From NCBI GenBank assembly GCA_963760435.1, contig CAVXDE010000036.1:186001-250000 (forward strand): DNA of 64,000 bases. The letters are read 5' to 3'. Positions 1-9,050 of this stretch are shown here, piece by piece. The position numbers and the translations under genes are program-made. The number at the start of each line of letters is the position of its first letter. Position 1 is the first letter of the stretch. The notes under the pieces are model-generated. The model ran no database searches, had not been told where the DNA came from, and worked only from the letters and a program-made list of their open reading frames with translations. The DNA is from JAFAXD01 sp963760435. GTDB taxonomy: Bacteria; Pseudomonadota; Alphaproteobacteria; Rhizobiales; Xanthobacteraceae.

Positions 1-404
1 TGGGCGCTTCGCTTTACAGCTACTACACCACGGGCGTGCTCAAGGCCCAAGGCTCGTCGATCACCGAGGGCATCGGCCAGAGCCGCATCACCAAGAATCT
101 CGAGGATGCGCCGATCGACCTCGCCTATCAGATCCCCGACACCGAGGCGGTGCCGATCATCTTCGACTTGCTGGAGCACGAAGGCCTGTGCCTCGGCGGC
201 TCCTCCGGCATCAACGTCGCCGGCGCGATCCGTCTCGCCAAGGAGCTGGGCCCCGGGCACACCATCGTCACGATCCTGGCCGACTACGGCACCCGCTACG
301 TCTCCAAACTGTTTGATCCGAAATTCCTGCGATCCAAGGACTTGCCCGTGCCGGCGTGGCTGGAGCGGCGCTCCAACCTCAAAGTCCCCTACGAGAAGGT
401 TTGA
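1..404 (+). CDS. cysK: Cysteine synthase, C-terminal part (runs off the left edge)
   Basis: The reading frame is already open at the window edge, so only about the last 134 residues are seen. Cysteine synthase (O-acetylserine sulfhydrylase) is a PLP enzyme that makes cysteine from O-acetylserine and sulfide. The GSSGIN motif matches the glycine-rich loop of fold-type II enzymes, and the DYGTRYVSKLF stretch is typical of the C-terminal end of CysK-like proteins. The stop codon lies 2 nt before the next gene, a sulfurtransferase, so the two are probably co-transcribed for sulfur metabolism. A cystathionine beta-synthase-like paralogue cannot be excluded without the N-terminus. Confidence 0.88.
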   Translation, partial: GASLYSYYTTGVLKAQGSSITEGIGQSRITKNLEDAPIDLAYQIPDTEAVPIIFDLLEHEGLCLGGSSGINVAGAIRLAKELGPGHTIVTILADYGTRYVSKLFDPKFLRSKDLPVPAWLERRSNLKVPYEKV

Positions 405-406
405 CC

Positions 407-1264
407 ATGGCCGAGCAACCTGTCAGCCGCTGGCTCGTGAGCCCCACCTGGTTGGCCGAGCGCTTGGGCAAGCCTGACGTCGTGGTTGTTGATGGCTCGT
501 TCTACCTGCCGGCGATGAAGCGCGACGCGGCGGCGGAATATCTCGCCGGCCACATCCCTGGCGCGGTGCGCTTCGATATCGATGCGATTGCGGACCACAC
601 GATCCCGCTGCCACATATGCTCCCCTCGCCCGAGGCCTTCGCCCAGGCCGTCGGCGCGCTTGGCATTTCCGAGCGCGACACCATCGTGGTTTACGATGGC
701 GCCGGTTTGTTTTCGTCACCGCGCGTGTGGTGGACGTTCCGGCTGTTCGGCGCGGAGAATGTCTTCATCCTCGACGGCGGGCTGCCGCGCTGGAAGGCCG
801 AAGGCCGACCACTGGACGCTGGCGCCGTGCAACGCGCATCCAAACAGTTCACCGCCAAGGCGCGGGCCAAAATCGTTGCCGGCGTGCAGGACGTACAATC
901 CGCATTGGCGCAGCGGTCGGCACAAGTTGTTGATGCGCGGCCGGCGGATCGCTTTCGCGGCGAGGCGCCGGAGCCGCGCGCTGGCGTGCGCTCTGGTCAT
1001 ATGCCCGGCTCATTCAACGTCCCGTCCAGTGCGGTCGTGGAGAACGGCAGCCTCAAGTCGCCGGACGCGATCGCCTCGGCTTTTCGCGCCGGCAACGTCG
1101 ATCTCGAGGCGCCGATCATCACCAGCTGCGGCTCAGGCGTGTCCGCCGCGATCCTGTGGCTCGCGCTCGACGCGATTGGCAAGCCACCGCAGGCGCTCTA
1201 CGACGGTTCCTGGTCGGAATGGGGTGCGCGCGACGATCTGCCGGTCGCGACCAGCAAATCCTGA
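407..1264 (+). CDS. sseA: 3-mercaptopyruvate sulfurtransferase (tandem rhodanese)
   Basis: This 285-residue protein has two rhodanese domains. The N-terminal one (about 10-135) is non-catalytic and the C-terminal one (about 160-278) carries the loop CGSGVSA with the persulfide-forming cysteine. CGSGV(T/S)A is characteristic of mercaptopyruvate sulfurtransferases rather than thiosulfate rhodaneses. It would transfer sulfur from 3-mercaptopyruvate to thiol acceptors in the cytoplasm. The ATG at 407 was chosen because it follows the cysK stop by 2 nt and begins the domain homology; the open frame extends further upstream inside cysK. Length fits the family. Confidence 0.9.
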   Translation: MAEQPVSRWLVSPTWLAERLGKPDVVVVDGSFYLPAMKRDAAAEYLAGHIPGAVRFDIDAIADHTIPLPHMLPSPEAFAQAVGALGISERDTIVVYDGAGLFSSPRVWWTFRLFGAENVFILDGGLPRWKAEGRPLDAGAVQRASKQFTAKARAKIVAGVQDVQSALAQRSAQVVDARPADRFRGEAPEPRAGVRSGHMPGSFNVPSSAVVENGSLKSPDAIASAFRAGNVDLEAPIITSCGSGVSAAILWLALDAIGKPPQALYDGSWSEWGARDDLPVATSKS

Positions 1265-1265
1265 G

Positions 1266-2243
1266 CTACTTCTGCGCAAAGTCGACGGATTGAACGATCG
1301 GCCGCCAGACCTCCTGTTCCTTGCGGATGAACTGCGTCGTCTCCTCGGGCGACATCGGCCGCACCCAGGTGCCGAGATCCTGGAAGCTTTTGCGCAGCTC
1401 CGGGCGGTCGAGAACGGTGCGCAGATCCTTGTTGACCTGGCGCACGATGGCGTCCGGCGTCCCGGCCGGCGCCAGCAGCGCGAACCAGCCGAGTGCCTCG
1501 AACCCCGGCACGGTTTCGGCCGCGGCCGGGATGTCGGGAAAATTCGGCAGCCGCTCCTTCGAGGCGACCGCGAGCGGCTTGATCGAGCCCGACTGCATGG
1601 CGCCGTAGAGCGCGCCGACGCTCTCGACCACCAGCGAGATCCGCCCGCCCATCAGGTCCTGCAGTCCGGCCGCCGCGCCCGGATAGGGCACGAAGGTCAG
1701 ATCGGCGCCGGTCTCCTTGCGCAGCCGCTCGACCGTGAGGTGCGGAAACGTGCCGCGCAGGTTCGCGGCGTAGAGGACTTCGCCCGGGCGCTTTTTCGAC
1801 ACAGCCACCAGTTCCGGTAGCGTGCTCACGCCCAGCGAGGGCGCCGCGCCAAACACCATCGGCTGCTCGCCGACGAACCCGACGCGGACAAAATCCCGGT
1901 CGATGTCGAACGGCTGGTTGGGAAACATCAGCGGCATGACCAGGAAGGTCGACGTGGCGGCGAGGTAGAGCGTGTAGCCGTCGGGCGCCGCGCTGGCCGC
2001 GGTGCGGGCCGCTGCCGTGCCCCCTGCTCCCGGCTGGTTGATGATCACGAGCTGTTGACCCCACAACCGGCCGAGGTGATCGCTGACGATGCGGGCGATG
2101 ACATCCGGCCCACTGCCCGCCGCGCCTTGGGTCACCAATCGCACCGGCCGCTCCGGGTAGGTCTGAGCCGACGCCGGCGATGACATCGCCGTGATTGTGA
2201 CCGCGGTTACTGCGAGCAGATGGCGCGTGCGCCATTGAAACAT
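1266..2243 (-). CDS. Bug/TctC-family periplasmic solute-binding protein
   Basis: A 325-residue protein with a signal peptide (hydrophobic stretch then ASAQ at about residue 27) followed by the Bug fold: YPERPVRLV at the mature N-terminus, a GAAGSGPDVIAR loop and the GGTAAARTAA/PDGYTL block. Bug proteins bind carboxylates and similar small anions and belong to tripartite tricarboxylate transport systems, though most are orphans without TctA/TctB neighbours, as here. It converges on the sulfurtransferase gene and is divergent from the persulfide dioxygenase gene. The ligand cannot be inferred. A second Bug gene lies at 43950-44903. Confidence 0.88.
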   Translation of the reverse strand: MFQWRTRHLLAVTAVTITAMSSPASAQTYPERPVRLVTQGAAGSGPDVIARIVSDHLGRLWGQQLVIINQPGAGGTAAARTAASAAPDGYTLYLAATSTFLVMPLMFPNQPFDIDRDFVRVGFVGEQPMVFGAAPSLGVSTLPELVAVSKKRPGEVLYAANLRGTFPHLTVERLRKETGADLTFVPYPGAAAGLQDLMGGRISLVVESVGALYGAMQSGSIKPLAVASKERLPNFPDIPAAAETVPGFEALGWFALLAPAGTPDAIVRQVNKDLRTVLDRPELRKSFQDLGTWVRPMSPEETTQFIRKEQEVWRPIVQSVDFAQK

Positions 2244-2390
2244 GGCGTCCTCCGGCTGTTTCGTCCCTGTGAACCACCACCTTGGCGATGAGGTCCGATG
2301 GTACTCTTCCGGAATCGCCGGGGAATAGGCAACTATTCTCGACTGGTTTTGTGCTATATTTTACCTATGTAGTAGCCGGTGGAGAGAATC

Positions 2391-3479
2391 ATGATCTTTC
2401 GCCAGCTCTTCGACGCCACCTCGGGCACCTACACCTACCTGGTCGCCAGCCGCCGCGGCGGCGAAGCGCTGATCATCGATCCGGTGCTGGAGAAGGTCGA
2501 CCGCTACCTGCAGCTGGTGCGCGAGCTCGATCTCCGGCTGGTCAAGGCGATCGACACCCATCTGCATGCGGACCACATCACCGGGCTCGGCGCGCTGCGC
2601 GACCGCACCCAGTGCGTGACGGTGATGGGCGAGCAGACCAAGGCCGACGTGGTGTCGATCCGGGTCGCCGAGGGCGACACGGTCGAGGTCGAGGGCATCG
2701 CGCTCGAGGCGCTGTACACGCCCGGCCATACCGACGATTCCTACAGCTACCTGATGCAGGACCGCGTCTTCACCGGCGACACGCTGCTCATTCGCGGCAC
2801 CGGCCGCACCGACTTTCAGAACGGCGACCCGCGCGCCCAGTACGATTCGATCTTCAACAAATTGCTGAAGCTGCCGACGGAGACGCTGGTCTATCCGGCG
2901 CACGACTACAAGGGCGACACCGTCTCCACCATCGGCGAGGAGAAAGCCTGCAATCCGCGCCTGCAGATCAAATCGGTCGATGAGTATGTCGAGCTGATGA
3001 ACAACCTGAAGCTCGCCAACCCGAAGATGATGGACGTCGCCGTGCCGGCCAACATGCATGTCGGCCTGGCGCAGGAGGATGTCGCGCATCGCGAGTGGAC
3101 CCTGGAGGTCGCAGAAGCGATGTCGCTGATGGGCAAACCCGACGTCGCCTTCGTCGACCTGCGCGAGGCCAAGGAGCGCTGCAAGCACGGCGTCATTCCC
3201 AACTCGCTGCACGCGCCCTATGCGGACCTGATGGAGAACGTGCACGCCGGCGGCATGCTCTATGAGCTCGCCCGCGCCACCTCGCGGCGGCTCCTGTTCT
3301 ACTGCGCGTTCGGCGAGCGCTCCGCCATGGCAGTGCGCGCCGCCCACGGCGCCGGACTGGGCTCGGCCTGTCACATCAAGGGCGGCATCAACGCGTGGAA
3401 GAAGGCCGGCGGGCCGTTTGAACACGTAGCTAACCCGGCAGAGAGCTGGATTGCTTCGTCGCTTCGCTCCTCGCAATGA
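2391..3479 (+). CDS. Persulfide dioxygenase-rhodanese fusion (MBL fold)
   Basis: The N-terminal 230 residues are an ETHE1/Blh-like metallo-beta-lactamase domain with metal ligands in THLHADH and further ligands in GHTDD and FTGDTLL; the C-terminal 110 residues are a rhodanese domain with active-site loop YCAFGERSAMA. Such fusions oxidise glutathione persulfide to sulfite and move sulfane sulfur during sulfide detoxification. ATG 2391 (MIFRQLF) follows GGAGAG; an upstream ATG at 2379 is in frame but lacks a ribosome site. The last nine or so codons (IASSLRSSQ) are encoded by an extragenic palindromic repeat, so the natural C-terminus probably changed when the repeat arrived. An AT-rich stretch upstream may hold a promoter. 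Confidence 0.87.
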   Translation: MIFRQLFDATSGTYTYLVASRRGGEALIIDPVLEKVDRYLQLVRELDLRLVKAIDTHLHADHITGLGALRDRTQCVTVMGEQTKADVVSIRVAEGDTVEVEGIALEALYTPGHTDDSYSYLMQDRVFTGDTLLIRGTGRTDFQNGDPRAQYDSIFNKLLKLPTETLVYPAHDYKGDTVSTIGEEKACNPRLQIKSVDEYVELMNNLKLANPKMMDVAVPANMHVGLAQEDVAHREWTLEVAEAMSLMGKPDVAFVDLREAKERCKHGVIPNSLHAPYADLMENVHAGGMLYELARATSRRLLFYCAFGERSAMAVRAAHGAGLGSACHIKGGINAWKKAGGPFEHVANPAESWIASSLRSSQ

Positions 3480-3520
3480 CGAGCCCCCAAGCCGTCATTG
3501 CGAGCGCAGCGAAGCAATCC
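3448..3520. repeat. REP-like palindrome between convergent genes
   Basis: A stem of about 28 nt: the first arm begins GGATTGCTTCG and ends CGCAATGACG; the second arm begins CGTCATTGCG and ends CGAAGCAATCC. It sits where the persulfide dioxygenase gene and the aap operon converge and forms the 3' end of the former reading frame. It may act as a bidirectional terminator. Repeats of this type are common between genes in Bradyrhizobium-like genomes (general knowledge, not checked here). Confidence 0.8.
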
Positions 3521-3526
3521 AGGAGT

Positions 3527-4307
3527 TTAGTGGCTTTTGAGTATCTGACTCAAAAACGCGCGCGTCCTTTCGTGGCGCGGGTTTCCGAAGAACGCATCGG
3601 GCGGCGCCATCTCGACGATCTGTCCGGCGTCCATGAACACCATGCGGTTGGCGACCTGGCGCGCGAAGCCCATCTCGTGGGTGACGACCAGCATGGTCAT
3701 CCCCTCCTGGGCGAGCTCCACCATGGTGTCGAGCACCTCCTTCACCATCTCCGGATCGAGCGATGACGTCGGCTCATCGAACATCATGATCTTCGGGCTC
3801 ATGCATAGCGCCCGTGCGATGGCGACGCGCTGCTGCTGGCCGCCGGAGAGCTGGCCCGGATATTTGTCGGCCTGCTCGGGAATGCGCACCCGGGTGAGGT
3901 ATTTGCGCGCGACGGCTTCGGCTTCCGCCTTCGGCATCTTGCGCACGTGGATCGGCGCCAGCGTGCAATTCTCCAGCACGGTCAGGTGCGGAAACAGATT
4001 GAATTGCTGGAACACCATGCCGACTTCGCGCCGGATCTCGTCGATGCGCTTGAGGTTATGGGTGAGCGGCACGCCCTCGACCTTGACCTCGCCGCGCTGG
4101 TAGTCCTCGAGCGCATTGATGCAGCGGATCAAGCGTCGACTTGCCGGAACCGGACGGCCCGCAGATCACCACCCGCTCGCCGTTGCGAACTTTCAGGTTG
4201 ATATCGGCCAGCACCTGGAAATCGCCGAACCATTTGTGGAGCCCGCTGATCTCGACCGCGAGGCCGTTCCGCTCCGCCTCCTTTTCGCCCGCCCCGTCCA
4301 GCGACAT
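3527..4307 (-). pseudogene. aapP: Amino-acid ABC transporter ATPase, frameshifted at Walker A
   Basis: Last gene of an aapJQMP-type operon. The N-terminal part (ATG at 4307) reads to GPSGSGKST, the Walker A motif, and then leaves frame; the frame from 4132 downward continues IRCINALEDYQ and carries the signature LSGGQQQR and Walker B MMFDEP. One extra A at about 4131-4132 on the plus strand explains the break, since removing it restores GKSTLIRCIN. Everything else is intact at family length (about 258 residues). Either the importer lacks its ATPase or the base is a sequencing error; conservation of the rest favours a very recent event or an error. Confidence 0.85.
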
Positions 4308-4320
4308 GGCCCCTCTCCGC

Positions 4321-5499
4321 TCAGCGCCGCTCGGCGCGCGCCAACCGATATTCGATGCGGTCGGCATAGCGCGTCATGAGAAAGCAGAACACGAAATAGA
4401 ACACGGCCGCGAACGCGTAACCGGTCGCGCTGGTCACCGGGGTCGCCCATTTGGGATCGACGCGGGCGACCTCGATGGTTTTCAGCAAATCGAATATCCC
4501 GACGAAGAACACCAAGGTGGTGTCCTTGAACAGCGCGATGAAGCTGTTGACGATGTTCGGGATGGTGATGCGCAGCGCCTGCGGCAGCACGATCAGCCCC
4601 TGCATGCGCCAGAAGCGCAAGCCGAGCGCGCGCGCCGCCTCGTATTGGCCGCGCGGCACTGCGAGCAGCCCGGCGCGCACGACCTCGGCCATGTAGGCGG
4701 ACGAGAACAGCGCGATGCCGACCAGCGCCCGCAGCAGCTTGTCCGGCGACCAGGCGGGTGGCACGAACAGCGGCAGCATCACGCTTGCCATGAAAAGCAC
4801 GGTAATCAGCGGCACGCCGCGCACGAACTCGATGAACATGATCGAGAGCACGCGCACCGCCGGCATGGAGGAGCGTCGCCCGAGCGCCAGCACGATGCCG
4901 AACGGCAACGACGCGACCATTCCGACCGTGGTCACCACCACGGTGACGAGGACGCCGCCCCACAGCGAGGTATCGACCGCCGGCAGGCCGATCAGCGGCC
5001 AGCCGTTGAGCAGCACATAGGCGCAGACCGGCATGATGATGAAGAAATAGATGGCGCCGAGCCCGCGCCGCGGGGCATCGAGCCAAAGGAGCCAACCCGC
5101 GCCGAACGCCAGCATCACGAAGAACAGATCGACGCGCCAGCGCTGCGGGATCGGATAGGAGCCGTAGATGAAATAAGGCAGCCGCTCGCGCACGAACGCC
5201 CAGCAGGCGCCGACCTCGCCGTTCGGCCCGCCCAGACACGCGTCGCGATCGGTCCCGCTCCACACCGCATCGATGAACAGGAACCGGATCACCGGCGGGA
5301 TGACCAGGATCAGCAGACCCAGAATGGCCAGCGTGAGCAGAGTGTTGAGCGGCGATGAGAACAGGTTCGCGCGCAGCCAGCCGATCGGGCCGGTGGTCGC
5401 AACCGGCGCCGGCAGAACCGGCAGGCGCTGGCTTTGCACAAAGATGTCGTCCTCAGTGACGCCGATACCGAACGTTCTGGTTTCGCTGGTGCTGGACAT
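4321..5499 (-). CDS. aapM: General L-amino-acid ABC transporter permease AapM
   Basis: A 392-residue integral membrane protein with about eight hydrophobic segments. The C-terminal BPD_transp_1 domain carries the EAA-type loop YMAEVVRAGLLAVPRGQYEAARALGL, which docks on the ATPase. The long N-terminal extension with extra helices is typical of AapM and separates it from shorter His/Gln-type permeases. The gene begins 3 nt after the aapQ stop and ends 13 nt before the ATPase start, so the operon is tightly coupled. It forms the inner-membrane channel of a broad-specificity amino-acid importer with AapQ. Confidence 0.92.
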   Translation of the reverse strand: MSSTSETRTFGIGVTEDDIFVQSQRLPVLPAPVATTGPIGWLRANLFSSPLNTLLTLAILGLLILVIPPVIRFLFIDAVWSGTDRDACLGGPNGEVGACWAFVRERLPYFIYGSYPIPQRWRVDLFFVMLAFGAGWLLWLDAPRRGLGAIYFFIIMPVCAYVLLNGWPLIGLPAVDTSLWGGVLVTVVVTTVGMVASLPFGIVLALGRRSSMPAVRVLSIMFIEFVRGVPLITVLFMASVMLPLFVPPAWSPDKLLRALVGIALFSSAYMAEVVRAGLLAVPRGQYEAARALGLRFWRMQGLIVLPQALRITIPNIVNSFIALFKDTTLVFFVGIFDLLKTIEVARVDPKWATPVTSATGYAFAAVFYFVFCFLMTRYADRIEYRLARAERR

Positions 5500-5502
5500 T
5501 GG

Positions 5503-6690
5503 CTAGCGGCTCACAAAAGCGACGCGCGAGCCGTACCAGCCCATCGCCGCCGAGGTGGCAAAGCTCAGCGCCAGGTAGACCGCGAGCGTGATGAGCACGA
5601 CTTCCACCGCCTGGCCGGTTTGATTGAGCACGGTGCCGGTGAAGATCTGCACGAAATCCGGATAGCCGATCGCGACGGCGAGCGAGGAATTCTTCGTCAG
5701 GTTCAGATACTGGTTGGTCAGCGGCGGGATCATTACCCGCTTGGCCTGGGGGATGATGATGAGGTTGAGGATCTGCCGCCGCCGCAGCCCCAGTGCCGCG
5801 GCCGCCTCGCTCTGGCCGCGCGGGACGGAGAGCAATCCCGCCCGCACGACTTCGGCAATGAACGCCGCCGTGTAGATGACCAGGCCGAACAGCAACGCCA
5901 CGAACTCGGGCAGGATCTCGACGCCGCCGCTGACGTTGAAACGCCCGAGCTGCGGAAATTCGAATTCGATCGTGCCGCCGACCGCCACATAGGTGAGGAT
6001 GAGCGCGCCGACAACCAGGATCGCCCCGGGCAACAGGACCGGCAGCAGGTGGCCGGTGCGCTCGAACCGTCGTTGCGCGATGAAGCGCCAGATGAACGCG
6101 ACCGCGAGCGCCGCAACGCCGGCGAGCGCGGCCCACGCGAGGCCCGGACCAAAACTCGGTTGTGGGAGGAACAAGCCGCGATTGTTGAGCACGGCAACAC
6201 CGGCGATCGGGATGCTCTGGCGGATATCCGGCAGCGCCTTGAGCACGGCGTTGTACCAGAAGAGGAGTTGCAGCAGCAGCGGAATGTTGCGCACGAACTC
6301 CACATAGGCCCGCGCGACGTTGGCCAGGAGCCAGTTGCGCGACAGCCGCGCAATCCCGATCACAAACCCGAGGATCGTCGCCAGCACGATTCCGAGCACG
6401 GCGATCAGCAACGTGTTGAGCAGCCCGACCCAGAAGGCGCGGCCGTAGGTCGACGTCTGCACCGAGTAATCGATCAGCGTCTGGCTGATATCGAAGCCGG
6501 CGATCTGGTCGAGAAAACCAAACCCGGAGGTGATGTGATTGCGGGCAAGATTGTCAGCAACATTGCGCCAGACCGCGATGGCGGCGAGCGCCACGACAAC
6601 GCACAGCGCGACCTGATAGAGGATGCCGCGCACGCGTGGATTATCGAGCAGGGCCGCCCTGCCCCACCCGTCGCTCTTCTCCCCCACCAC
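5503..6690 (-). CDS. aapQ: General L-amino-acid ABC transporter permease AapQ
   Basis: A 395-residue permease paralogous to AapM, with N-terminal helices, a large periplasmic insertion (about 65-100) and a C-terminal BPD_transp_1 domain containing the coupling loop FIAEVVRAGLLSVPRGQSEA. The NLTKNSSLAVAIGYPD stretch near the C-terminus is characteristic of AapQ. It starts 12 nt after the aapJ stop. Length fits the family and the frame is unbroken, unlike the downstream ATPase. Confidence 0.92.
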   Translation of the reverse strand: MVGEKSDGWGRAALLDNPRVRGILYQVALCVVVALAAIAVWRNVADNLARNHITSGFGFLDQIAGFDISQTLIDYSVQTSTYGRAFWVGLLNTLLIAVLGIVLATILGFVIGIARLSRNWLLANVARAYVEFVRNIPLLLQLLFWYNAVLKALPDIRQSIPIAGVAVLNNRGLFLPQPSFGPGLAWAALAGVAALAVAFIWRFIAQRRFERTGHLLPVLLPGAILVVGALILTYVAVGGTIEFEFPQLGRFNVSGGVEILPEFVALLFGLVIYTAAFIAEVVRAGLLSVPRGQSEAAAALGLRRRQILNLIIIPQAKRVMIPPLTNQYLNLTKNSSLAVAIGYPDFVQIFTGTVLNQTGQAVEVVLITLAVYLALSFATSAAMGWYGSRVAFVSR

Positions 6691-6702
6691 GCGCCTAAAT
6701 CC

Positions 6703-7710
6703 TCAGCGGACCGGCGGCCCGTATTGAATGCCGCCCTTGGTCCACAGCGCGTTGAGGCCGCGCGTGATCTTGAGTTGCGAGTTCACGCCCAGGTTTTTGT
6801 CAAACACTTCGGCGTAATTGCCGACGAGCTTGACGATCCGATAGGCCCAATCCTTGGTCAGGCCAAACTGCTCGCCGAAATTCTGCTCGCTGCCGAGCAG
6901 CCGCTTGATCTCCGGGTTCTCCGACTTGAGCTGCTCATCGATGTTGCTTTTGTTGATGTTGAGCTCCTCGGCGTTGAGCATCGCGTAATGCACCCAGCGC
7001 ACGATGTTGAACCACTGGTCGTCACCCTGGCGCACGAACGGACTGAGCGGCTCCTTGGAGATGATCTCCGGCAGCACCACGTGGTCGTCCGGTTTGGCAA
7101 GCTTGAGTCGTACGCTGTAGAGCTGTGAAACGTCGGTGGTGAAGGCGTCGCAGCGTCCGGTATCGTAGGCTTTCAAGGCTTCATCGAGTTGCGCGAACGT
7201 CACCGACTTGAGCTTCATGCGGTTGGCGCGGAAATAATCGGCGAGATTGAGCTCGGTGGTGGTGCCCTGCTGCACGCAGACCGAGGCATCGCTGAGCTCG
7301 AGCGCCGAATTGACCTTGAGCGCCTTGCGCACGATGAACCCCTGGCCGTCGTAGTAGTTCGGCCCGGTCGCGTGCAGGCCGAGCTGCGTCTCGCGCGAGC
7401 TGGTCCAGGTGGTGTTGCGGGCGAGCACGTCGACGTCGCCCGATTGCAGCGCCGTGAAGCGGTCCTTGGCGGTGAGTGCGACGAACTTCACCTTGGTCGG
7501 GTCATTGAAAATCGTCGCCGCGTAGGCGCGGCAATAGTCCACGTCGAAGCCGGTCCAGTTGCCCTGGGCGTCGGGCAGGCCGAAGCCCGGCAGCTGACCG
7601 TTGGCGCCGCAGATCACCATCCCGCGCGAGCGCACGTCGTCGAGGGTTCCGGCCCCGGCCGGCAGCGTCAGCGCCGCCAGAACGGCGGCCACAATGATCG
7701 ACGGTTTCAT
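6703..7710 (-). CDS. aapJ: General L-amino-acid ABC transporter binding protein AapJ
   Basis: A 335-residue periplasmic binding protein (SBP_bac_3 fold). The signal peptide is about 20 residues (IIVAAVLAALTLPAGAG), followed by TLDDVRSRGMVICG, GFDVDYCRA and DVLARNTTWT, all diagnostic of AapJ. ATG 7710 was chosen over an in-frame start at 7800 because the signal peptide begins there. First gene of the operon aapJQMP, divergent from the cystathionine beta-lyase gene across about 146 bp that should hold both promoters. It captures amino acids for the AapQ/AapM channel. Confidence 0.93.
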   Translation of the reverse strand: MKPSIIVAAVLAALTLPAGAGTLDDVRSRGMVICGANGQLPGFGLPDAQGNWTGFDVDYCRAYAATIFNDPTKVKFVALTAKDRFTALQSGDVDVLARNTTWTSSRETQLGLHATGPNYYDGQGFIVRKALKVNSALELSDASVCVQQGTTTELNLADYFRANRMKLKSVTFAQLDEALKAYDTGRCDAFTTDVSQLYSVRLKLAKPDDHVVLPEIISKEPLSPFVRQGDDQWFNIVRWVHYAMLNAEELNINKSNIDEQLKSENPEIKRLLGSEQNFGEQFGLTKDWAYRIVKLVGNYAEVFDKNLGVNSQLKITRGLNALWTKGGIQYGPPVR

Positions 7711-7856
7711 CACACTGCCTTTGCCTGCTGAGCCCCTGTAATTCCGCGGCATCTGAGAACGATCGCCATGCTGGGTCAAGGGCTTGACGCACCCACGCAC
7801 GAGGCGGAGTAGATTTACGTGAGGGACGAATTGCGTCGTGCATTCAGAGGATCGGC

Positions 7857-9050
7857 GTGAAGAAAGATGAGACGGGCGCGCGGCCGCTGAAGCCCGACAC
7901 GACGGTGACGGTCGCGGGCCGCAACCCGTTTGCGCATCACGGTTACGTCAACCCGCCGGTCTATCACGCCTCGACCCTGCTCTATCCGACGGTCGAGGGA
8001 TATCTGGATCACCGCGGCCCGTACCAATACGGCCGCCGCGGCACGCCGACCTCCGAAGCCTTGGAGCAAGCGCTCCAGCAACTCGAGGGGCCCGCGTGTG
8101 CCGGGGTCAAGGTGGCGCCCTCCGGCCTCACGGCGATTTCGATCGCGCTGCTCGCGGTGCTCAATGCCGGCGACCACCTGCTGGTGACCGACAGCGCCTA
8201 CGGCCCGACGCGCTCGTTCTGCGACACCGTGCTGGCGCGCCTTGGGGTGAGCACGACCTACTACGATCCGTGTGCCGGCGACCGCATTGCCTTTCTGTTG
8301 CAGCCGAACACCCGCGCCGTGTTCACCGAGTCGCCGGGCTCGCTCTCCTTCGAGATGCAGGATATCCCGGCGATTGCCGCGGCGGCGCATGCGCAGAACG
8401 CGGTCGTGCTGATGGACAATACCTGGGCGAGCCCGCTCTACTTCCGGCCGCTCGAGCACGGCGTCGACATCGCGATCCAGTCCGGCACCAAATATATCGG
8501 CGGCCATTCCGACGTGATGCTGGGAACGATCGCCGCCAACGCCGCGACCTGGCCGCGCATACATGACATCGTGGGAACGATGGGGATCTGCGTCGGGCCG
8601 GACGACATGTTCCTCGGCCTGCGCGGGCTGCGCACGCTCGCGGTACGGCTTGCACGGCACATGCAATCCGGCCTCACCGTCGCGCGCTGGCTCGCGCAGC
8701 GCGACGAAGTGCTGCGGGTGCTGCATCCGGCGCTGCCGAGCGATCGCGGCCATGCCATCTGGCAGCGCGACTTCACCGGCGCCTGCGGGCTGTTCTCCGT
8801 CGTGCTCAAGCCGGCGCCGCAAGCCGCGGTGCACGCCTTCCTCAACGCGCTCACCCTCTTCGGCATGGGCGCATCCTGGGGCGGTTTCGAGAGCCTCGCC
8901 ACGCCGTTCGACTGCACCAAGGCCCGCACCGCCACCACCTGGGCCCCCGGCGGTCCGACCATCCGGCTGCATATCGGGCTCGAGGACGTGGATGACCTTA
9001 TCGCCGATCTCGAGCGCGGCTTTGCGGCGCTGGCGGCCGCGCGCGCATAG
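7857..9050 (+). CDS. metC: Cystathionine beta-lyase (PLP enzyme)
   Basis: A 397-residue Cys/Met-metabolism PLP enzyme. The Schiff-base lysine lies in SGTKYIGGHSD, the aspartate contacting the pyridine nitrogen in LMDNTWASP, and the phosphate/substrate region in YQYGRRGTPT. These resemble alphaproteobacterial MetC, which cleaves cystathionine to homocysteine, pyruvate and ammonia. The start is GTG at 7857; no better start is near. The stop codon TAG lies inside the first unit of the CATAGATGAC repeat cluster. Neighbouring cysK, sulfurtransferase and amino-acid import genes fit a sulfur amino-acid theme. Confidence 0.9.
   Translation: MKKDETGARPLKPDTTVTVAGRNPFAHHGYVNPPVYHASTLLYPTVEGYLDHRGPYQYGRRGTPTSEALEQALQQLEGPACAGVKVAPSGLTAISIALLAVLNAGDHLLVTDSAYGPTRSFCDTVLARLGVSTTYYDPCAGDRIAFLLQPNTRAVFTESPGSLSFEMQDIPAIAAAAHAQNAVVLMDNTWASPLYFRPLEHGVDIAIQSGTKYIGGHSDVMLGTIAANAATWPRIHDIVGTMGICVGPDDMFLGLRGLRTLAVRLARHMQSGLTVARWLAQRDEVLRVLHPALPSDRGHAIWQRDFTGACGLFSVVLKPAPQAAVHAFLNALTLFGMGASWGGFESLATPFDCTKARTATTWAPGGPTIRLHIGLEDVDDLIADLERGFAALAAARA

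Noticed and set aside
582..1820. 412-codon plus-strand open frame
   Set aside because: Antisense or out of frame to the sulfurtransferase and Bug genes; arginine/serine-rich and not protein-like.
4141..5358. 405-codon plus-strand open frame over aapM
   Set aside because: Antisense to aapM; repetitive charged composition typical of high-GC shadow frames.
5434..7128. 564-codon plus-strand open frame across aapQ and aapJ
   Set aside because: Shadow of the well-supported minus-strand aap genes; composition rich in Asp, Glu, Arg, His with no domain.
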